From Alphaproteobacteria bacterium (GTDB lineage Bacteria > Pseudomonadota > Alphaproteobacteria > UBA6615), in assembly GCA_022449545.1 (NCBI GenBank), contig JAKUPN010000001.1:186001-250000 (forward strand): a stretch of DNA of 64,000 nt, given 5' to 3'. The first letter of the stretch is position 1; every line of letters begins with the position of its first letter. A program made the translations under genes and the position numbers. Under the pieces are notes generated by a model. That model saw only the letters and a program-made list of their open reading frames with translations. It made no database searches and was not told the origin of the DNA. Below, piece by piece: positions 1-9,989 of the stretch.

Positions 1-37
1 GACAGCGCGGTTTTGAAACCATATTGTTTTGGCGATA

Positions 38-1708
<1,671 letters not shown>

Positions 1709-1719
1709 TTAATTATTGG

Positions 1720-2037
1720 TTAAGCAGCTTTTTTCTTGGCGCTTTTTTTGTTCTCGATAACTCCCATGATGTCAGACTCCTTCATTATAAGAAGTTCTTC
1801 ACCATCGATTGTTACCTCAGTGCCTGACCATTTGCCAAACAGAACTCTATCACCAGATTTTACATCCATTGCTGTAATGCTTCCATCTTCAGCTCGGGCG
1901 CCAGAACCCACAGAGACGACCTCTCCTTCAGATGGTTTTTCTTGTGCGGTGTCAGGAATAATAATTCCGCCAGCGGTTTTCTCATCCGATCCTACTCGCC
2001 GTACCACAACCCGATCATGTAACGGGCGAAAACTCAT
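1720..2037 (-). CDS. groS: 10 kDa co-chaperonin GroES
   Basis: GroES forms the heptameric lid of the GroEL chamber. The 105-residue protein begins with [12 protein letters not shown], the usual N-terminus of the family, and carries the mobile-loop region with the GGIIIPDTA segment. The frame stays open 44 codons further upstream, but that part has no GroES similarity and runs through the operator. The ATG at 2037 has a GGAGG Shine-Dalgarno site seven bases upstream, so it is the start chosen. The C-terminal tail is lysine- and alanine-rich (SAKKKAA). It is the first gene of the groES-groEL operon. Confidence 0.97.
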   Translation of the reverse strand: MSFRPLHDRVVVRRVGSDEKTAGGIIIPDTAQEKPSEGEVVSVGSGARAEDGSITAMDVKSGDRVLFGKWSGTEVTIDGEELLIMKESDIMGVIENKKSAKKKAA

Positions 2038-2087
2038 GCCTTGATCCTCCTTAAAATATAAAAGGTACCGCAGTATTGCGGTAATTG

Positions 2088-2114
2088 TTAGCACTCCCAA
2101 TAAGGGAGTGCCAG
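2088..2114 (-). promoter_or_regulatory. CIRCE operator of groESL (HrcA-binding site)
   Basis: The plus strand reads TTAGCACTC, nine bases, then GAGTGCCAG. This matches the CIRCE consensus (TTAGCACTC-N9-GAGTGCTAA) at 16 of 18 arm positions. It lies about 50 bases upstream of groES and just downstream of the predicted -10 box, so HrcA bound here would block transcription. hrcA itself is not in the window. Confidence 0.93.
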
Positions 2115-2115
2115 A

Positions 2116-2144
2116 CAGATAGTGAGCGTAAAGGCATCTGTCAA
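2116..2144 (-). promoter_or_regulatory. Predicted sigma-70 promoter of groESL
   Basis: Read on the minus strand, a perfect -35 box TTGACA (2139-2144) is followed after 17 bases by TATCTG (2116-2121), a 4/6 match to the -10 consensus. Transcription would begin inside or beside CIRCE, the usual geometry for HrcA control. Heat induction is inferred from the operator. Confidence 0.75.
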
Positions 2145-2325
2145 CCTTTGAAGGTAATCTATACAACATTTTATTTTTATTTATTTTTTATATTTACTCA
2201 TGTTTTTCGCATCTACTTGGTATTTAATATGTTTTCATGTGTAAAAAAGTCGCAATTTTGGATGCTGCTCAGGATAGTAGGATGCATTGTCTTTGGTTAT
2301 AGTTTTTCTCAAAGTGAGAGGGCAC

Positions 2326-3627
2326 ATGACAATCAAAGTTGCTATAATAGGTTCAGGACCGAGTGGGTTTTATACAGCAGACTCGCTCCTCAAAAGCGGT
2401 CAGGATGTTGAGGTAGACATCATAGACCGTCTTCCAACCCCTTTTGGATTAATTAGGGGTGGAGTCGCACCTGACCACCAAAAAACAAAAAAGGTGGCCA
2501 GAGCTTATGAAAAAACGGCACTAAACGAGAAGGTTCAGTATTTTGGAAACGTCGATGTAGGAACGAATGTTACCATAGAGGAGTTACGTAAAACCCACGA
2601 TGCTGTGGTTTTGGCAGTTGGTGCACCTACAGATCGCAAATTAGGAATTCCAGGCGATGACAAAATAGGAGTATTTGGTTCTGCTGATTTTGTAGGATGG
2701 TACAACGGCCATCCTGACTTCACTAATCTTGATCCAAATTTGGATGTGAGTTCCGTAGCTATAGTTGGCGTGGGCAATGTAGCTATAGATGCAGCAAGAG
2801 TCCTTGTTAAAACACCAGCTGAAATGGCCGAAACTGATATTGCAGAACATGCTTCAGTAGCCGTCCAAAAATCCCCATTAACAGATGTATATATGTTTGG
2901 TAGACGAGGCCCTATTGAAGCTAAGTTTACTAATGTAGAACTTCGTGAAATGGGAAAACTAGAAAATTGTCTCCCTGTTATTGACCCTAATCAACTTCCA
3001 GAATCAGTTACAGGAGATTGGTCAGAACGAGATCAAAGACTTAAAGAGAGAAATCTTGCTACCATGAGAGAATTTCTGGAGGTTGAGCCGACAAATAAGG
3101 GCAAGAAAGTGCATTTTAAATTTTTTGCAAATCCTGTCGAGGTACTTGGGGACGAAAAAGTTGAAGGTTTGAAGGTGGAAAAAACCCTGGTAGAAGGGGG
3201 TCGTGCAATAGGAACTGGGGAATTTTACACTATAGATTGTGGATTGGTTGTAGCCGCCATCGGATACTATTCTATTCCTATTGAGGGTGTTCCGTTTGAT
3301 CTTAATAATGGAATAGTCATCCATGATGATGGAAGAGTAGAAGACGGTGTTTATGCAGTAGGCTGGATTAAACGAGGGCCAACTGGAGTAATTGGAACTA
3401 ATAAACCTGATGGTGAAATTGCAGCAAAGCAGATTCTGGAAGATATCAATTCAAGTACAAAAGCTGGAAGAAATGAACTAAATTCGTTACTTGCTGAACG
3501 TAATGTGCGTATAGTCAACTATGAGGATTGGCAGAAAATAGAGAAAGCGGAGGTGGCAGCAGCTATAGGTCAAGCGCCAAGAAAAAAATTCGTAAATATA
3601 CAAGATATGCTTGCAGTACTTGACTAA
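2326..3627 (+). CDS. Ferredoxin--NADP+ reductase (adrenodoxin reductase / FprA family)
   Basis: This is an FAD- and NADP-binding flavoprotein that moves electrons between NADP(H) and ferredoxin. The 433-residue product has the N-terminal dinucleotide site GSGPSG at residues 9-14, the LPTPFGLIRGGVAPDH signature, the NADP-binding GVGNVAIDAARVL stretch, the FGRRGP motif and the C-terminal GWIKRGPTGVIGTNK flavin-proximal motif, all typical of the adrenodoxin-reductase type. The open frame extends 13 codons further upstream, but the ATG at 2326 has a GAGAGGG site just before it. The next genes encode a ferredoxin-dependent 2-oxoacid oxidoreductase on the same strand, so this enzyme may recycle the ferredoxin that KorAB uses. 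That pairing is inference. Confidence 0.9.
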   Translation: MTIKVAIIGSGPSGFYTADSLLKSGQDVEVDIIDRLPTPFGLIRGGVAPDHQKTKKVARAYEKTALNEKVQYFGNVDVGTNVTIEELRKTHDAVVLAVGAPTDRKLGIPGDDKIGVFGSADFVGWYNGHPDFTNLDPNLDVSSVAIVGVGNVAIDAARVLVKTPAEMAETDIAEHASVAVQKSPLTDVYMFGRRGPIEAKFTNVELREMGKLENCLPVIDPNQLPESVTGDWSERDQRLKERNLATMREFLEVEPTNKGKKVHFKFFANPVEVLGDEKVEGLKVEKTLVEGGRAIGTGEFYTIDCGLVVAAIGYYSIPIEGVPFDLNNGIVIHDDGRVEDGVYAVGWIKRGPTGVIGTNKPDGEIAAKQILEDINSSTKAGRNELNSLLAERNVRIVNYEDWQKIEKAEVAAAIGQAPRKKFVNIQDMLAVLD

Positions 3628-3777
3628 ATTTAAAAAAAATAATTTTTTTATAAAAAAAGTTCATTTTTTGCTTGAAACATGCGAAACAGAGGAAGAAGTT
3701 ACTCTGAACTAAAAGCATTAATATTAGCCTGCGGAAATTCAACAATATTATTTTAAAATCGCCCAAGGAAAAACTAC

Positions 3778-5649
3778 ATGTCCGAGGTATCCGCCATAGA
3801 GCGGCCGGAAGAAAAACGTGACGAAGTCGAATCAGCAGTTGTTCGGTTTGCTGGTGATTCTGGCGATGGAATGCAACTTACCGGTACTCAATTCACATTA
3901 ACTGCTGCATTGGCCGGAAATGACCTAGCAACATTCCCTGATTTTCCAGCTGAAATAAGAGCTCCTGCAGGAACGACTTTTGGAGTATCAGCCTTTCAAA
4001 TAAATTTTGGCGCACGCCGTATCATGACATCAGGCGATAGTCTTGACGTTTTGGTTGTAATGAACCCTGCTGCTTTGATCACCAACCTATCTGACGTAAA
4101 ACCAGGAGGTATTGTTATTGCCGACACAGGAGCCTTCACTTCACGTAACCTTACTAAAGCGGGCTATGAGAGTAATCCTCTAGAAACAGACGAGGAATTG
4201 GAAAAGTACAGACTAATACAAATTGATATGTCTCGATTGACTGTCGAGTCTGTCAAAGAATTTGGTCTTTCTAATAAAGAGGCTCTTCGCTCTAAAAACA
4301 TGTGGGCATTAGGCTTAGTGTACTGGATGTATGGACGACCAAGAAAGGCATCAATTGATTGGCTTAACGCTAAATTTAGTAACCAACCAGAAATCGCCGC
4401 TGCAAATATAGCAGCCTTAAATGCTGGACACGCGTTTGGAGAAACAGCTGAAATGCCGGCGGAAATTGGAGGATATAATATACCTGCCGCAGAGATTGAA
4501 CCAGGACTATATCGAACTGTAACAGGCACAGAGTCTGTTGCACTTGGTTTATTAGCCGGAACACAATTAGCCAATGTGGGCTTGACCTTTTGTTCATACC
4601 CGATAACTCCTGCATCTGCGCTACTCCATCAGTTAGCTGCTATGAAAGAATTCGGTGTCATCACCTTCCAGGCTGAAGATGAAATAGCTGCAGTTTGTGC
4701 CGCACTGGGAGCTTCTTATGGCGGATCCTTAGGTATAACTTCTAGTTCTGGGCCTGGTATAGCCCTTAAAATGGAAGCTATAGGTTTGGCTATAGCTATC
4801 GAGCTACCGTTAATAATCGTCAATTCTCAGAGAGCAGGACCTTCGACCGGGATGCCCACTAAAACTGAACAGTCCGATTTATATCAAGCAGTTTTTGGAC
4901 GAAACGCAGATGCTCCTATGCCTGTTATCTCAGTAAGTACTTCCACAGATGGATTTGATGTAGCGGTAGAGGCAGTTAGACTGGCCACTAAGTTTATGAC
5001 CCCTGTTATGCTTCTTACCGATGGATATTTAGCTAACGCATCAGAACCTTGGCTCATACCCGATATTTCTGAATATGACTCCTTTGAAACCAGCTTCAGA
5101 ACAGATCCCAAAAACTTTGAGCCCTTTTCGCGAAACCCAGAGACGTTATCTCGACCCTGGGTCAAGCCCGGGACGCCCAAATTAGCTCATCGAATTGGTG
5201 GAATTGAAAGATCAGATGGATCTGGACACATTTCATATGACCCAGAAAACCATCAAAAGATGACTGATCTGCGAGCTCAAAAAATAGATAATATTGCTAA
5301 TTATATACCTGAACAAGAGATTGAGCAGGGGAAGACAAATGGCGATTTGGTGGTAGTTGGCTGGGGTTCAACATATGGTCCCATTAGTCGGGCGGTAAGC
5401 AACATGCGTATTGAAGGATTAGATGTAGCTCATATACACTTGCGATATATTTGGCCACTTCCTAAAAATTTAGAAGGACTTCTTAGTAGCTTTGGAAAAA
5501 TACTTGTACCAGAGATGAACAACGGACAACTGGTAACACTTTTACGTTCCCAATTTTTATTACCCGCAAAAGGGTACAATAAAGTTAATGGCAAACCTTT
5601 TCTAATCAAGGAATTAGAGGGAGCTATCCGTAGCGAGTTAGACAAATAA
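3778..5649 (+). CDS. korA: 2-oxoacid:ferredoxin oxidoreductase, fused gamma/alpha subunit (KorA-like)
   Basis: This is the large subunit of a thiamine-diphosphate, iron-sulfur 2-oxoacid:ferredoxin oxidoreductase, most likely for 2-oxoglutarate. The 623-residue protein carries the gamma domain first (about residues 20-200, with VRFAGDSGDGMQLTG and FPDFPAEIRAPAGT), then the alpha domain (from about 245, with the SYPITPAS motif and the SSSGPG segment). This fused two-subunit layout is typical of KorAB in aerobic bacteria and archaea. No ferredoxin-like delta domain is present. The ATG follows an AAGGA site. korB starts one base after its stop, so the two are translationally coupled. The substrate is inferred from family form, not proven. 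Confidence 0.92.
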   Translation: MSEVSAIERPEEKRDEVESAVVRFAGDSGDGMQLTGTQFTLTAALAGNDLATFPDFPAEIRAPAGTTFGVSAFQINFGARRIMTSGDSLDVLVVMNPAALITNLSDVKPGGIVIADTGAFTSRNLTKAGYESNPLETDEELEKYRLIQIDMSRLTVESVKEFGLSNKEALRSKNMWALGLVYWMYGRPRKASIDWLNAKFSNQPEIAAANIAALNAGHAFGETAEMPAEIGGYNIPAAEIEPGLYRTVTGTESVALGLLAGTQLANVGLTFCSYPITPASALLHQLAAMKEFGVITFQAEDEIAAVCAALGASYGGSLGITSSSGPGIALKMEAIGLAIAIELPLIIVNSQRAGPSTGMPTKTEQSDLYQAVFGRNADAPMPVISVSTSTDGFDVAVEAVRLATKFMTPVMLLTDGYLANASEPWLIPDISEYDSFETSFRTDPKNFEPFSRNPETLSRPWVKPGTPKLAHRIGGIERSDGSGHISYDPENHQKMTDLRAQKIDNIANYIPEQEIEQGKTNGDLVVVGWGSTYGPISRAVSNMRIEGLDVAHIHLRYIWPLPKNLEGLLSSFGKILVPEMNNGQLVTLLRSQFLLPAKGYNKVNGKPFLIKELEGAIRSELDK

Positions 5650-5650
5650 A

Positions 5651-6673
5651 ATGAATATACAAAAATCTCCCGATAAACTCACCGCTAAAGATTATGCTAC
5701 CGATCAGGAAGTTAGGTGGTGTCCTGGTTGTGGTGATTATGCAATTTTAAAGGCTGTACAACGCACCTTAGCTGAATTACAGGTTGACCCAGACCAAACG
5801 GTTTTTGTCTCAGGCATTGGCTGTGCAGCCAGGTTTCCCTATTACATGGAGACTTATGGCTTTCATACCATACATGGTCGATCTCCAGCGATCGCAACTG
5901 GCGTTAAGCTTGCCAACCCTGACCTTGATGTATGGGTTGTTGGTGGAGACGGTGACATGTTATCGATCGGTGGCAATCATACAATGCATGCTTTAAGGCG
6001 TAATGTGGATCTTAATGTACTACTCTTTAATAACGAGATTTATGGTTTGACCAAGGGTCAGTACTCACCAACATCGCAAACAGGAACCCAATCGCCTTCT
6101 ACACCTTATGGCTCCGTTGATCTGCCTGTTTCAGCCGCTCAGTTTGCATTAGGAGCAGGAGGAAAATTCATTGCTAGATCAGCAGATATTTTGCAAAAGC
6201 ACCTTCCAGTGGTATTAAAACGAGCCTATGAGAATCACGGCACCTCTTTTATAGAAATTATGCAAAACTGCATCGTATACAACGATGCAGTTTTCAGTCA
6301 CTTTACAGAAAAAAGCGTAGCTGCTGACATGCAAATTCACGTTGAGCATGGGCAGCCTCTTATTTTCGGTTCTGATTTAGATAAGGGACTAAGGCTTAAA
6401 AAAGACGCCCTTGAGTTAGAGATAGTTACAGTGGGTAAAAATGGTGTGTCTGAAGCCGACATACTCAATCATGACGAAAAGAACCGACCGCTAGCAATGT
6501 TATTGGCTAGCATGAAACCTCCTGAATTTCCGATAGCTCTAGGTGTTATTTACTGCGATCCTTCGCCAACATATGATAAGGCGGTATATGATCAAGTTGA
6601 ATCAGTAAAAACAAAGAATGGCCCCGGAAACTTTAATAAACTACTTCGCCGAGGACATACCTGGGAAGTATAA
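5651..6673 (+). CDS. korB: 2-oxoacid:ferredoxin oxidoreductase, beta subunit (KorB-like)
   Basis: The beta subunit binds thiamine diphosphate and the 4Fe-4S cluster. The 340-residue product has the cluster motif WCPGCGDYAIL near residue 24, a further conserved Cys in GIGCAARFP, and the diphosphate/Mg2+ site GGDGDML followed by NNEIYGLTKGQ. These are the family hallmarks. A later conserved Cys lies in QNCIVYND. It forms an operon with korA and may share a ferredoxin with the upstream reductase. The complex would oxidise 2-oxoglutarate to succinyl-CoA and reduce ferredoxin, as an alternative or addition to 2-oxoglutarate dehydrogenase. Whether the organism also has that dehydrogenase cannot be seen here. 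Confidence 0.92.
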   Translation: MNIQKSPDKLTAKDYATDQEVRWCPGCGDYAILKAVQRTLAELQVDPDQTVFVSGIGCAARFPYYMETYGFHTIHGRSPAIATGVKLANPDLDVWVVGGDGDMLSIGGNHTMHALRRNVDLNVLLFNNEIYGLTKGQYSPTSQTGTQSPSTPYGSVDLPVSAAQFALGAGGKFIARSADILQKHLPVVLKRAYENHGTSFIEIMQNCIVYNDAVFSHFTEKSVAADMQIHVEHGQPLIFGSDLDKGLRLKKDALELEIVTVGKNGVSEADILNHDEKNRPLAMLLASMKPPEFPIALGVIYCDPSPTYDKAVYDQVESVKTKNGPGNFNKLLRRGHTWEV

Positions 6674-6696
6674 AAATATAAGTTAGGAATCTTCGT

Positions 6697-6912
6697 TTAT
6701 TCTGGAAAATTTTCCGATTTTTCTTCATTCCCTTGGTTTAATTTATTCATTCGACTTTTACGTTTCTTCCACCTTTTCTCCGCAACGAGGAGTAAGATAA
6801 CTACAACGGCTATTGAGATAAGGAATAGTGGCCCGTGATGACCCGGAGAGTCATCTCCACCTAAAAGACCATGAGCTTTAGCCGAAGAGATAAACATTAG
6901 AGAATGCAACAT
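6697..6912 (-). CDS. Small single-pass membrane protein, function unknown
   Basis: I do not recognise this 71-residue protein. It has a short N-terminal stretch ending in AKAHG that could be a weak signal or anchor, a His-rich linker (GHHGP), one clear hydrophobic segment at about residues 28-44 (FLISIAVVVILLLVA), then a basic and charged cytoplasmic-type tail (KRWKKRKSR). The positive-inside rule places the tail in the cytoplasm. It ends convergently with korB. An AAAGG lies 13 bases before the ATG, which is longer than usual, so the start is uncertain. Base composition and the hydrophobic/basic pattern favour a real gene, but it could be a chance frame. Confidence 0.4.
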   Translation of the reverse strand: MLHSLMFISSAKAHGLLGGDDSPGHHGPLFLISIAVVVILLLVAEKRWKKRKSRMNKLNQGNEEKSENFPE

Positions 6913-7248
6913 TTAAATCATTTCGCCTTTAACCAATACTAGCACGATGTCCAAATTAATAGCAGCACCATGAAATAGATCTATTAGAGTACAAAAAGCC
7001 CCTAAATTGCTATCATAAAGATCATTACTTATCATTTACTTATGTAGCCTATACCAAAATAAATTAAAACTTATGCCCTATTCTGGTTAGGTTTCAACGA
7101 TATAATTTAGTCGCCTTGACTAGCGTCACCACATAACGCGGCAATAAGCCGCAGAGTAGTTTTACCCCCACAAACAGTGACCAAATGCTTTAATACTGCT
7201 AATCGATTATTTCCGTTCTTAAAGAATGTACCAGGGAGATATTTATCA
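6913..7248. other. Intergenic region upstream of ctaB
   Basis: No convincing gene is seen here. A GC-rich hairpin, GCGGC-AATAA-GCCGC at 7138-7152, stands out in AT-rich DNA about 100 bases before the ctaB start. It may be part of the ctaB leader. A TTGACT at 7116-7121 has no good -10 partner. The ctaB frame is open through 7177, but the better start lies at 7249. Confidence 0.4.
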
Positions 7249-8154
7249 GTGACGGTTGACTCTACAGGCACAACACAAAACTTGGCATCAAAACTTGGCG
7301 CCTCGATAGCAGATTACTTTGCCCTTCTTAAACCTCGTGTTATGTCTCTCGTTGTCTTCACTGGGTTTGCTGGTCTATTAGTTGCTCCAGGTAATTTAGA
7401 GCCCTTAATGGCTCTTGTCTCAATTCTTTGTATAGCTATAAGCGCGGGTGCAGCAGGCGCGATTAACATGTGGTATGAGCGTGATATCGATAGCTTGATG
7501 GAAAGAACTTGTAACCGTCCAATACCTGCAGGACGAATTGCTCCGAATAGAGCATTAGTTTTCGGTATTATTCTTAATATATTACCGATCTTAGTAATGG
7601 GAATTCTACTAAATTGGGTAGCGGCATCATTATTAGCCTTTGCTGCTGCTTTTTATATATTCGTTTACACCATTTGGCTTAAACGGAGGACTCCTCAGAA
7701 TATAGTCATTGGCGGAGCAGCAGGTGCAATTCCCCCGATGATTGGTTGGGCATCAGTAACTGGATCAGTAAACCTAGAAGCATTGGCTCTATTTTTAATT
7801 ATTTTTATGTGGACGCCACCGCATTTTTGGGCGCTGGCACTTTATAGAGACGGAGACTATGCCAAAGCTGGAATTCCGATGTTACCAGTTGTTTCTGGTG
7901 CTAAGGAAACTAGACGTCAAATTTTGATATACACTTTATTACTCGTACCATTGACTTTTTTACCAATTATACTTGAAACCGCAGGAATTTTTTATGGCAT
8001 TGTCACAGCTATTTTAGGAGCTTACTTTACTTGGTTGGCAATTCAAATTGTTCGCAAAGAGGATGAAAGATCCGCTAAACGACTTTTTGGGTTCTCTATT
8101 CTGTACCTATTTGTGCTTTTTGCAGCTCTGATTATTGATCAAATCAAATTATAA
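7249..8154 (+). CDS. ctaB: Protoheme IX farnesyltransferase (heme O synthase)
   Basis: CtaB (COX10) attaches a farnesyl group to heme B to make heme O, the precursor of heme A in aa3-type oxidases. It is an integral membrane UbiA-family prenyltransferase. The first Asp-rich motif NMWYERDIDSLMERT and the second motif YRDGDYAKAGIPMLP are both present, with about eight to nine hydrophobic segments. A GTG at 7177 gives 24 extra N-terminal residues, but GTG at 7249 has an AGGGAGA site nine bases upstream, so I choose 7249 (301 residues). The gene is in the same neighbourhood as ctaA and the oxidase operon that need its product. Confidence 0.95.
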   Translation: MTVDSTGTTQNLASKLGASIADYFALLKPRVMSLVVFTGFAGLLVAPGNLEPLMALVSILCIAISAGAAGAINMWYERDIDSLMERTCNRPIPAGRIAPNRALVFGIILNILPILVMGILLNWVAASLLAFAAAFYIFVYTIWLKRRTPQNIVIGGAAGAIPPMIGWASVTGSVNLEALALFLIIFMWTPPHFWALALYRDGDYAKAGIPMLPVVSGAKETRRQILIYTLLLVPLTFLPIILETAGIFYGIVTAILGAYFTWLAIQIVRKEDERSAKRLFGFSILYLFVLFAALIIDQIKL

Positions 8155-8361
8155 GTTTTAGAAAACCTTCAGTGCGTAAATCTTCTAACAATTTATGCAT
8201 AAAACAATACAAAATACTCCCTGTGATAAATCGACACACGCAAGTTGCTTATCCGCATTTAATGCACATATTAGAATCAATAGTTCAGTAGAAATGTCTT
8301 TAAGCAGACAGACTAATACCGACCAGGTTATTTATAATCAAATATGGAAAGGCCATAACCT

Positions 8362-8802
8362 ATGAAGTTATTTCTTTCAATTCTAATTCTTCTTCTTAGT
8401 ACTAACTTCGCCATTGCAGCTGATGTGACTGTGGAGATGCTTAACAAATTAGGCAAAAAAAAGATGGTGTTCTCTGAAGAGATTATCAGGATTAATAGCG
8501 GAGACACAGTTTTATGGAAAGCAACAGACAAAGGTCATAACGTTGAATTTATAAAAAAAGGTGGAGTACCAAAGGGCGTTAAAAAGTTTAAGTCCAAGGT
8601 TTCTAAAGACACCAAATATAAATTTGAGATCCCTGGCATCTACGCATACCAGTGCACTCCACATAAGAATATGGGCATGATTGGTTTTGTTATTGTGGGG
8701 AACAACTTAGATAACTTAGAATCAATTAAGAAGATTAAGTTCAGGGGCAAATCCGAGAAAATTGCTAAGTCTTTAATCAAAGAAATTTCTCATAAGCACT
8801 AG
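8362..8802 (+). CDS. Pseudoazurin-like blue copper protein
   Basis: This is a periplasmic type-1 copper electron carrier. The 146-residue precursor has a clear signal peptide (residues 1-20, cleavage near AIAA-D). It also has the four expected copper ligands: His59 in GHNVE, then Cys98, His101 and Met106 in the CTPHKNMGM motif, with the family spacing. Residues after about 117 form a basic tail longer than in standard pseudoazurins (about 120-125 mature residues). Pseudoazurins usually donate electrons to nitrite or nitrous oxide reductases, but none is in this window. The neighbours are ctaB and the oxidase operon, so a role as donor to the oxidase is a reasonable inference. Confidence 0.9.
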   Translation: MKLFLSILILLLSTNFAIAADVTVEMLNKLGKKKMVFSEEIIRINSGDTVLWKATDKGHNVEFIKKGGVPKGVKKFKSKVSKDTKYKFEIPGIYAYQCTPHKNMGMIGFVIVGNNLDNLESIKKIKFRGKSEKIAKSLIKEISHKH

Positions 8803-8807
8803 TTTTA

Positions 8808-8845
8808 TTAAGTGGAAATATTTTTTGATCAGTATTTCCACTTAA
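8808..8845. terminator. Long hairpin between convergent genes
   Basis: A perfect 13-base-pair inverted repeat (TTAAGTGGAAATA at 8808-8820 and its complement at 8833-8845) encloses a 12-base loop containing a T6 run. It sits between the stops of the pseudoazurin gene and the oxidase subunit IV gene, which converge here. It is probably a bidirectional transcription stop, although neither side has a long trailing T tract. Confidence 0.6.
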
Positions 8846-8919
8846 TACTGTAACTTCCGTTAATTAAAATCTCTGAAGTATTTTAGACTTAATCAATATT
8901 AAAACACAGAAAATTAGGG

Positions 8920-9249
8920 CTAACCAGATCCTCCAACAAAATAGAGTATGCGTGTAAGCTCTGTGTAACTGCCTTCAGAAGCCATAAGTAACATTAGGAC
9001 TATTAACGCCAAGGGCGGAACAAGAATTGCATAAACAATTGCCAATCGTTCCCACACCATATGCATAAAAACAGCTACTATAAGACCTGCTTTAAGCATC
9101 ATGAAAATACAAACGAGGGACCAGCGAAGAAGTCCCTCAAATTGCAAAATGTCAACGGCATATGAAAAGCCACTGAGAATAAAAAGCAAAATCCAGATCT
9201 TAAAATAGACCCCAAGTGGATGTTGCTGACCTTCAGCTGTATTCGCCAT
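8920..9249 (-). CDS. Cytochrome c oxidase subunit IV (prokaryotic type)
   Basis: This is a small subunit of the heme-copper oxidase. The 109-residue protein has three hydrophobic segments (about residues 18-37, 43-65 and 70-90) with the VFMHMVWERL motif common to the bacterial COX4/CyoD-like family. The frame opens 11 codons earlier, but the ATG at 9249 is preceded by GGGGG and begins with the more usual hydrophilic start MANTAEGQQH. It is the last gene of the oxidase operon, ten bases after subunit III. Confidence 0.88.
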   Translation of the reverse strand: MANTAEGQQHPLGVYFKIWILLFILSGFSYAVDILQFEGLLRWSLVCIFMMLKAGLIVAVFMHMVWERLAIVYAILVPPLALIVLMLLMASEGSYTELTRILYFVGGSG

Positions 9250-9259
9250 AAGTGACCCC

Positions 9260-9973
9260 CTACCAGAGATAGAAAAATGCAAATATAAAGACCCATACTA
9301 GATCGACAAAGTGCCAGTATAGGCCAGTTTCTTCAACTATGTTGTAACTTCCTTTGTGGCTAGTAAAGTAGCCTCGCCGCTCGGTATCGTCTTCATAATC
9401 GCCACGCCAGACCTTTCTAGCTACAATAAGCAAAAAGAGAACCCCTATCGAAACATGAGCGCCATGGAAACCGGTAATCATAAAGAAAGTTGCTCCAAAC
9501 TGTTCCGCTCCAAATGGGTTTCCCCAAGGACGAACACCCTCATGTATTAGTTTAGTCCACTCAAAAGCTTGCATTCCTACAAAAGAAGCTCCCAGAATGG
9601 CTGTTAAAACCAGCATAAGTGTAGTCATCTTGCGGTTTTTGCGATAACCGAAATTAACTGCCAAAGCCATTGTTCCACTGCTCGTGATCAAAATAAATGT
9701 CATTATGGCAATTAAAATAAGAGGAATATTTGCCCCAAACATATGCAGAGCAAACACTTCACTAGCATTTGGCCATGCTTCAGGCGTCGACATTCTCACA
9801 GTCATGTAAGAAACCAAAAAACTACTAAAAATAAAAGTATCGCTGAGGAGGAAAATCCACATCATTGCCTTGCCCCAGGGAACCCCTTTAAACGCCCTTT
9901 GATCAGACGCCCAGTCTGCAATCACACCTTGCATGCCACTCGGTCGATCGTCTGTCACATTTACTTCAGTCAT
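9260..9973 (-). CDS. Cytochrome c oxidase subunit III
   Basis: Subunit III supports the stability and proton uptake of the oxidase. The 237-residue protein has about five hydrophobic segments and the family signatures: WGKAMMWIFLLSDTFIFSSF near the N-terminus, the GFHGAHVSIGV motif in the middle, and the C-terminal ETGLYWHFVDLVWVFIF with the conserved WHFVD. The N-terminus is short, as in CoxO-type proteins that lack the first two helices of classical COX3. It lies 16 bases downstream of a second COX3-like gene. Confidence 0.93.
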   Translation of the reverse strand: MTEVNVTDDRPSGMQGVIADWASDQRAFKGVPWGKAMMWIFLLSDTFIFSSFLVSYMTVRMSTPEAWPNASEVFALHMFGANIPLILIAIMTFILITSSGTMALAVNFGYRKNRKMTTLMLVLTAILGASFVGMQAFEWTKLIHEGVRPWGNPFGAEQFGATFFMITGFHGAHVSIGVLFLLIVARKVWRGDYEDDTERRGYFTSHKGSYNIVEETGLYWHFVDLVWVFIFAFFYLW

Positions 9974-9989
9974 GTGCTCTTCTTCCTTT

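Noticed and set aside
2085-2411. 108-codon plus-strand frame over the groESL promoter
   Set aside because: It covers the CIRCE operator and overlaps the true start of the ferredoxin reductase in another frame; no family features.
8138-8152. FNR-like TTGAT...ATCAA at the end of ctaB
   Set aside because: The spacer is three bases instead of four and the match lies within coding sequence.
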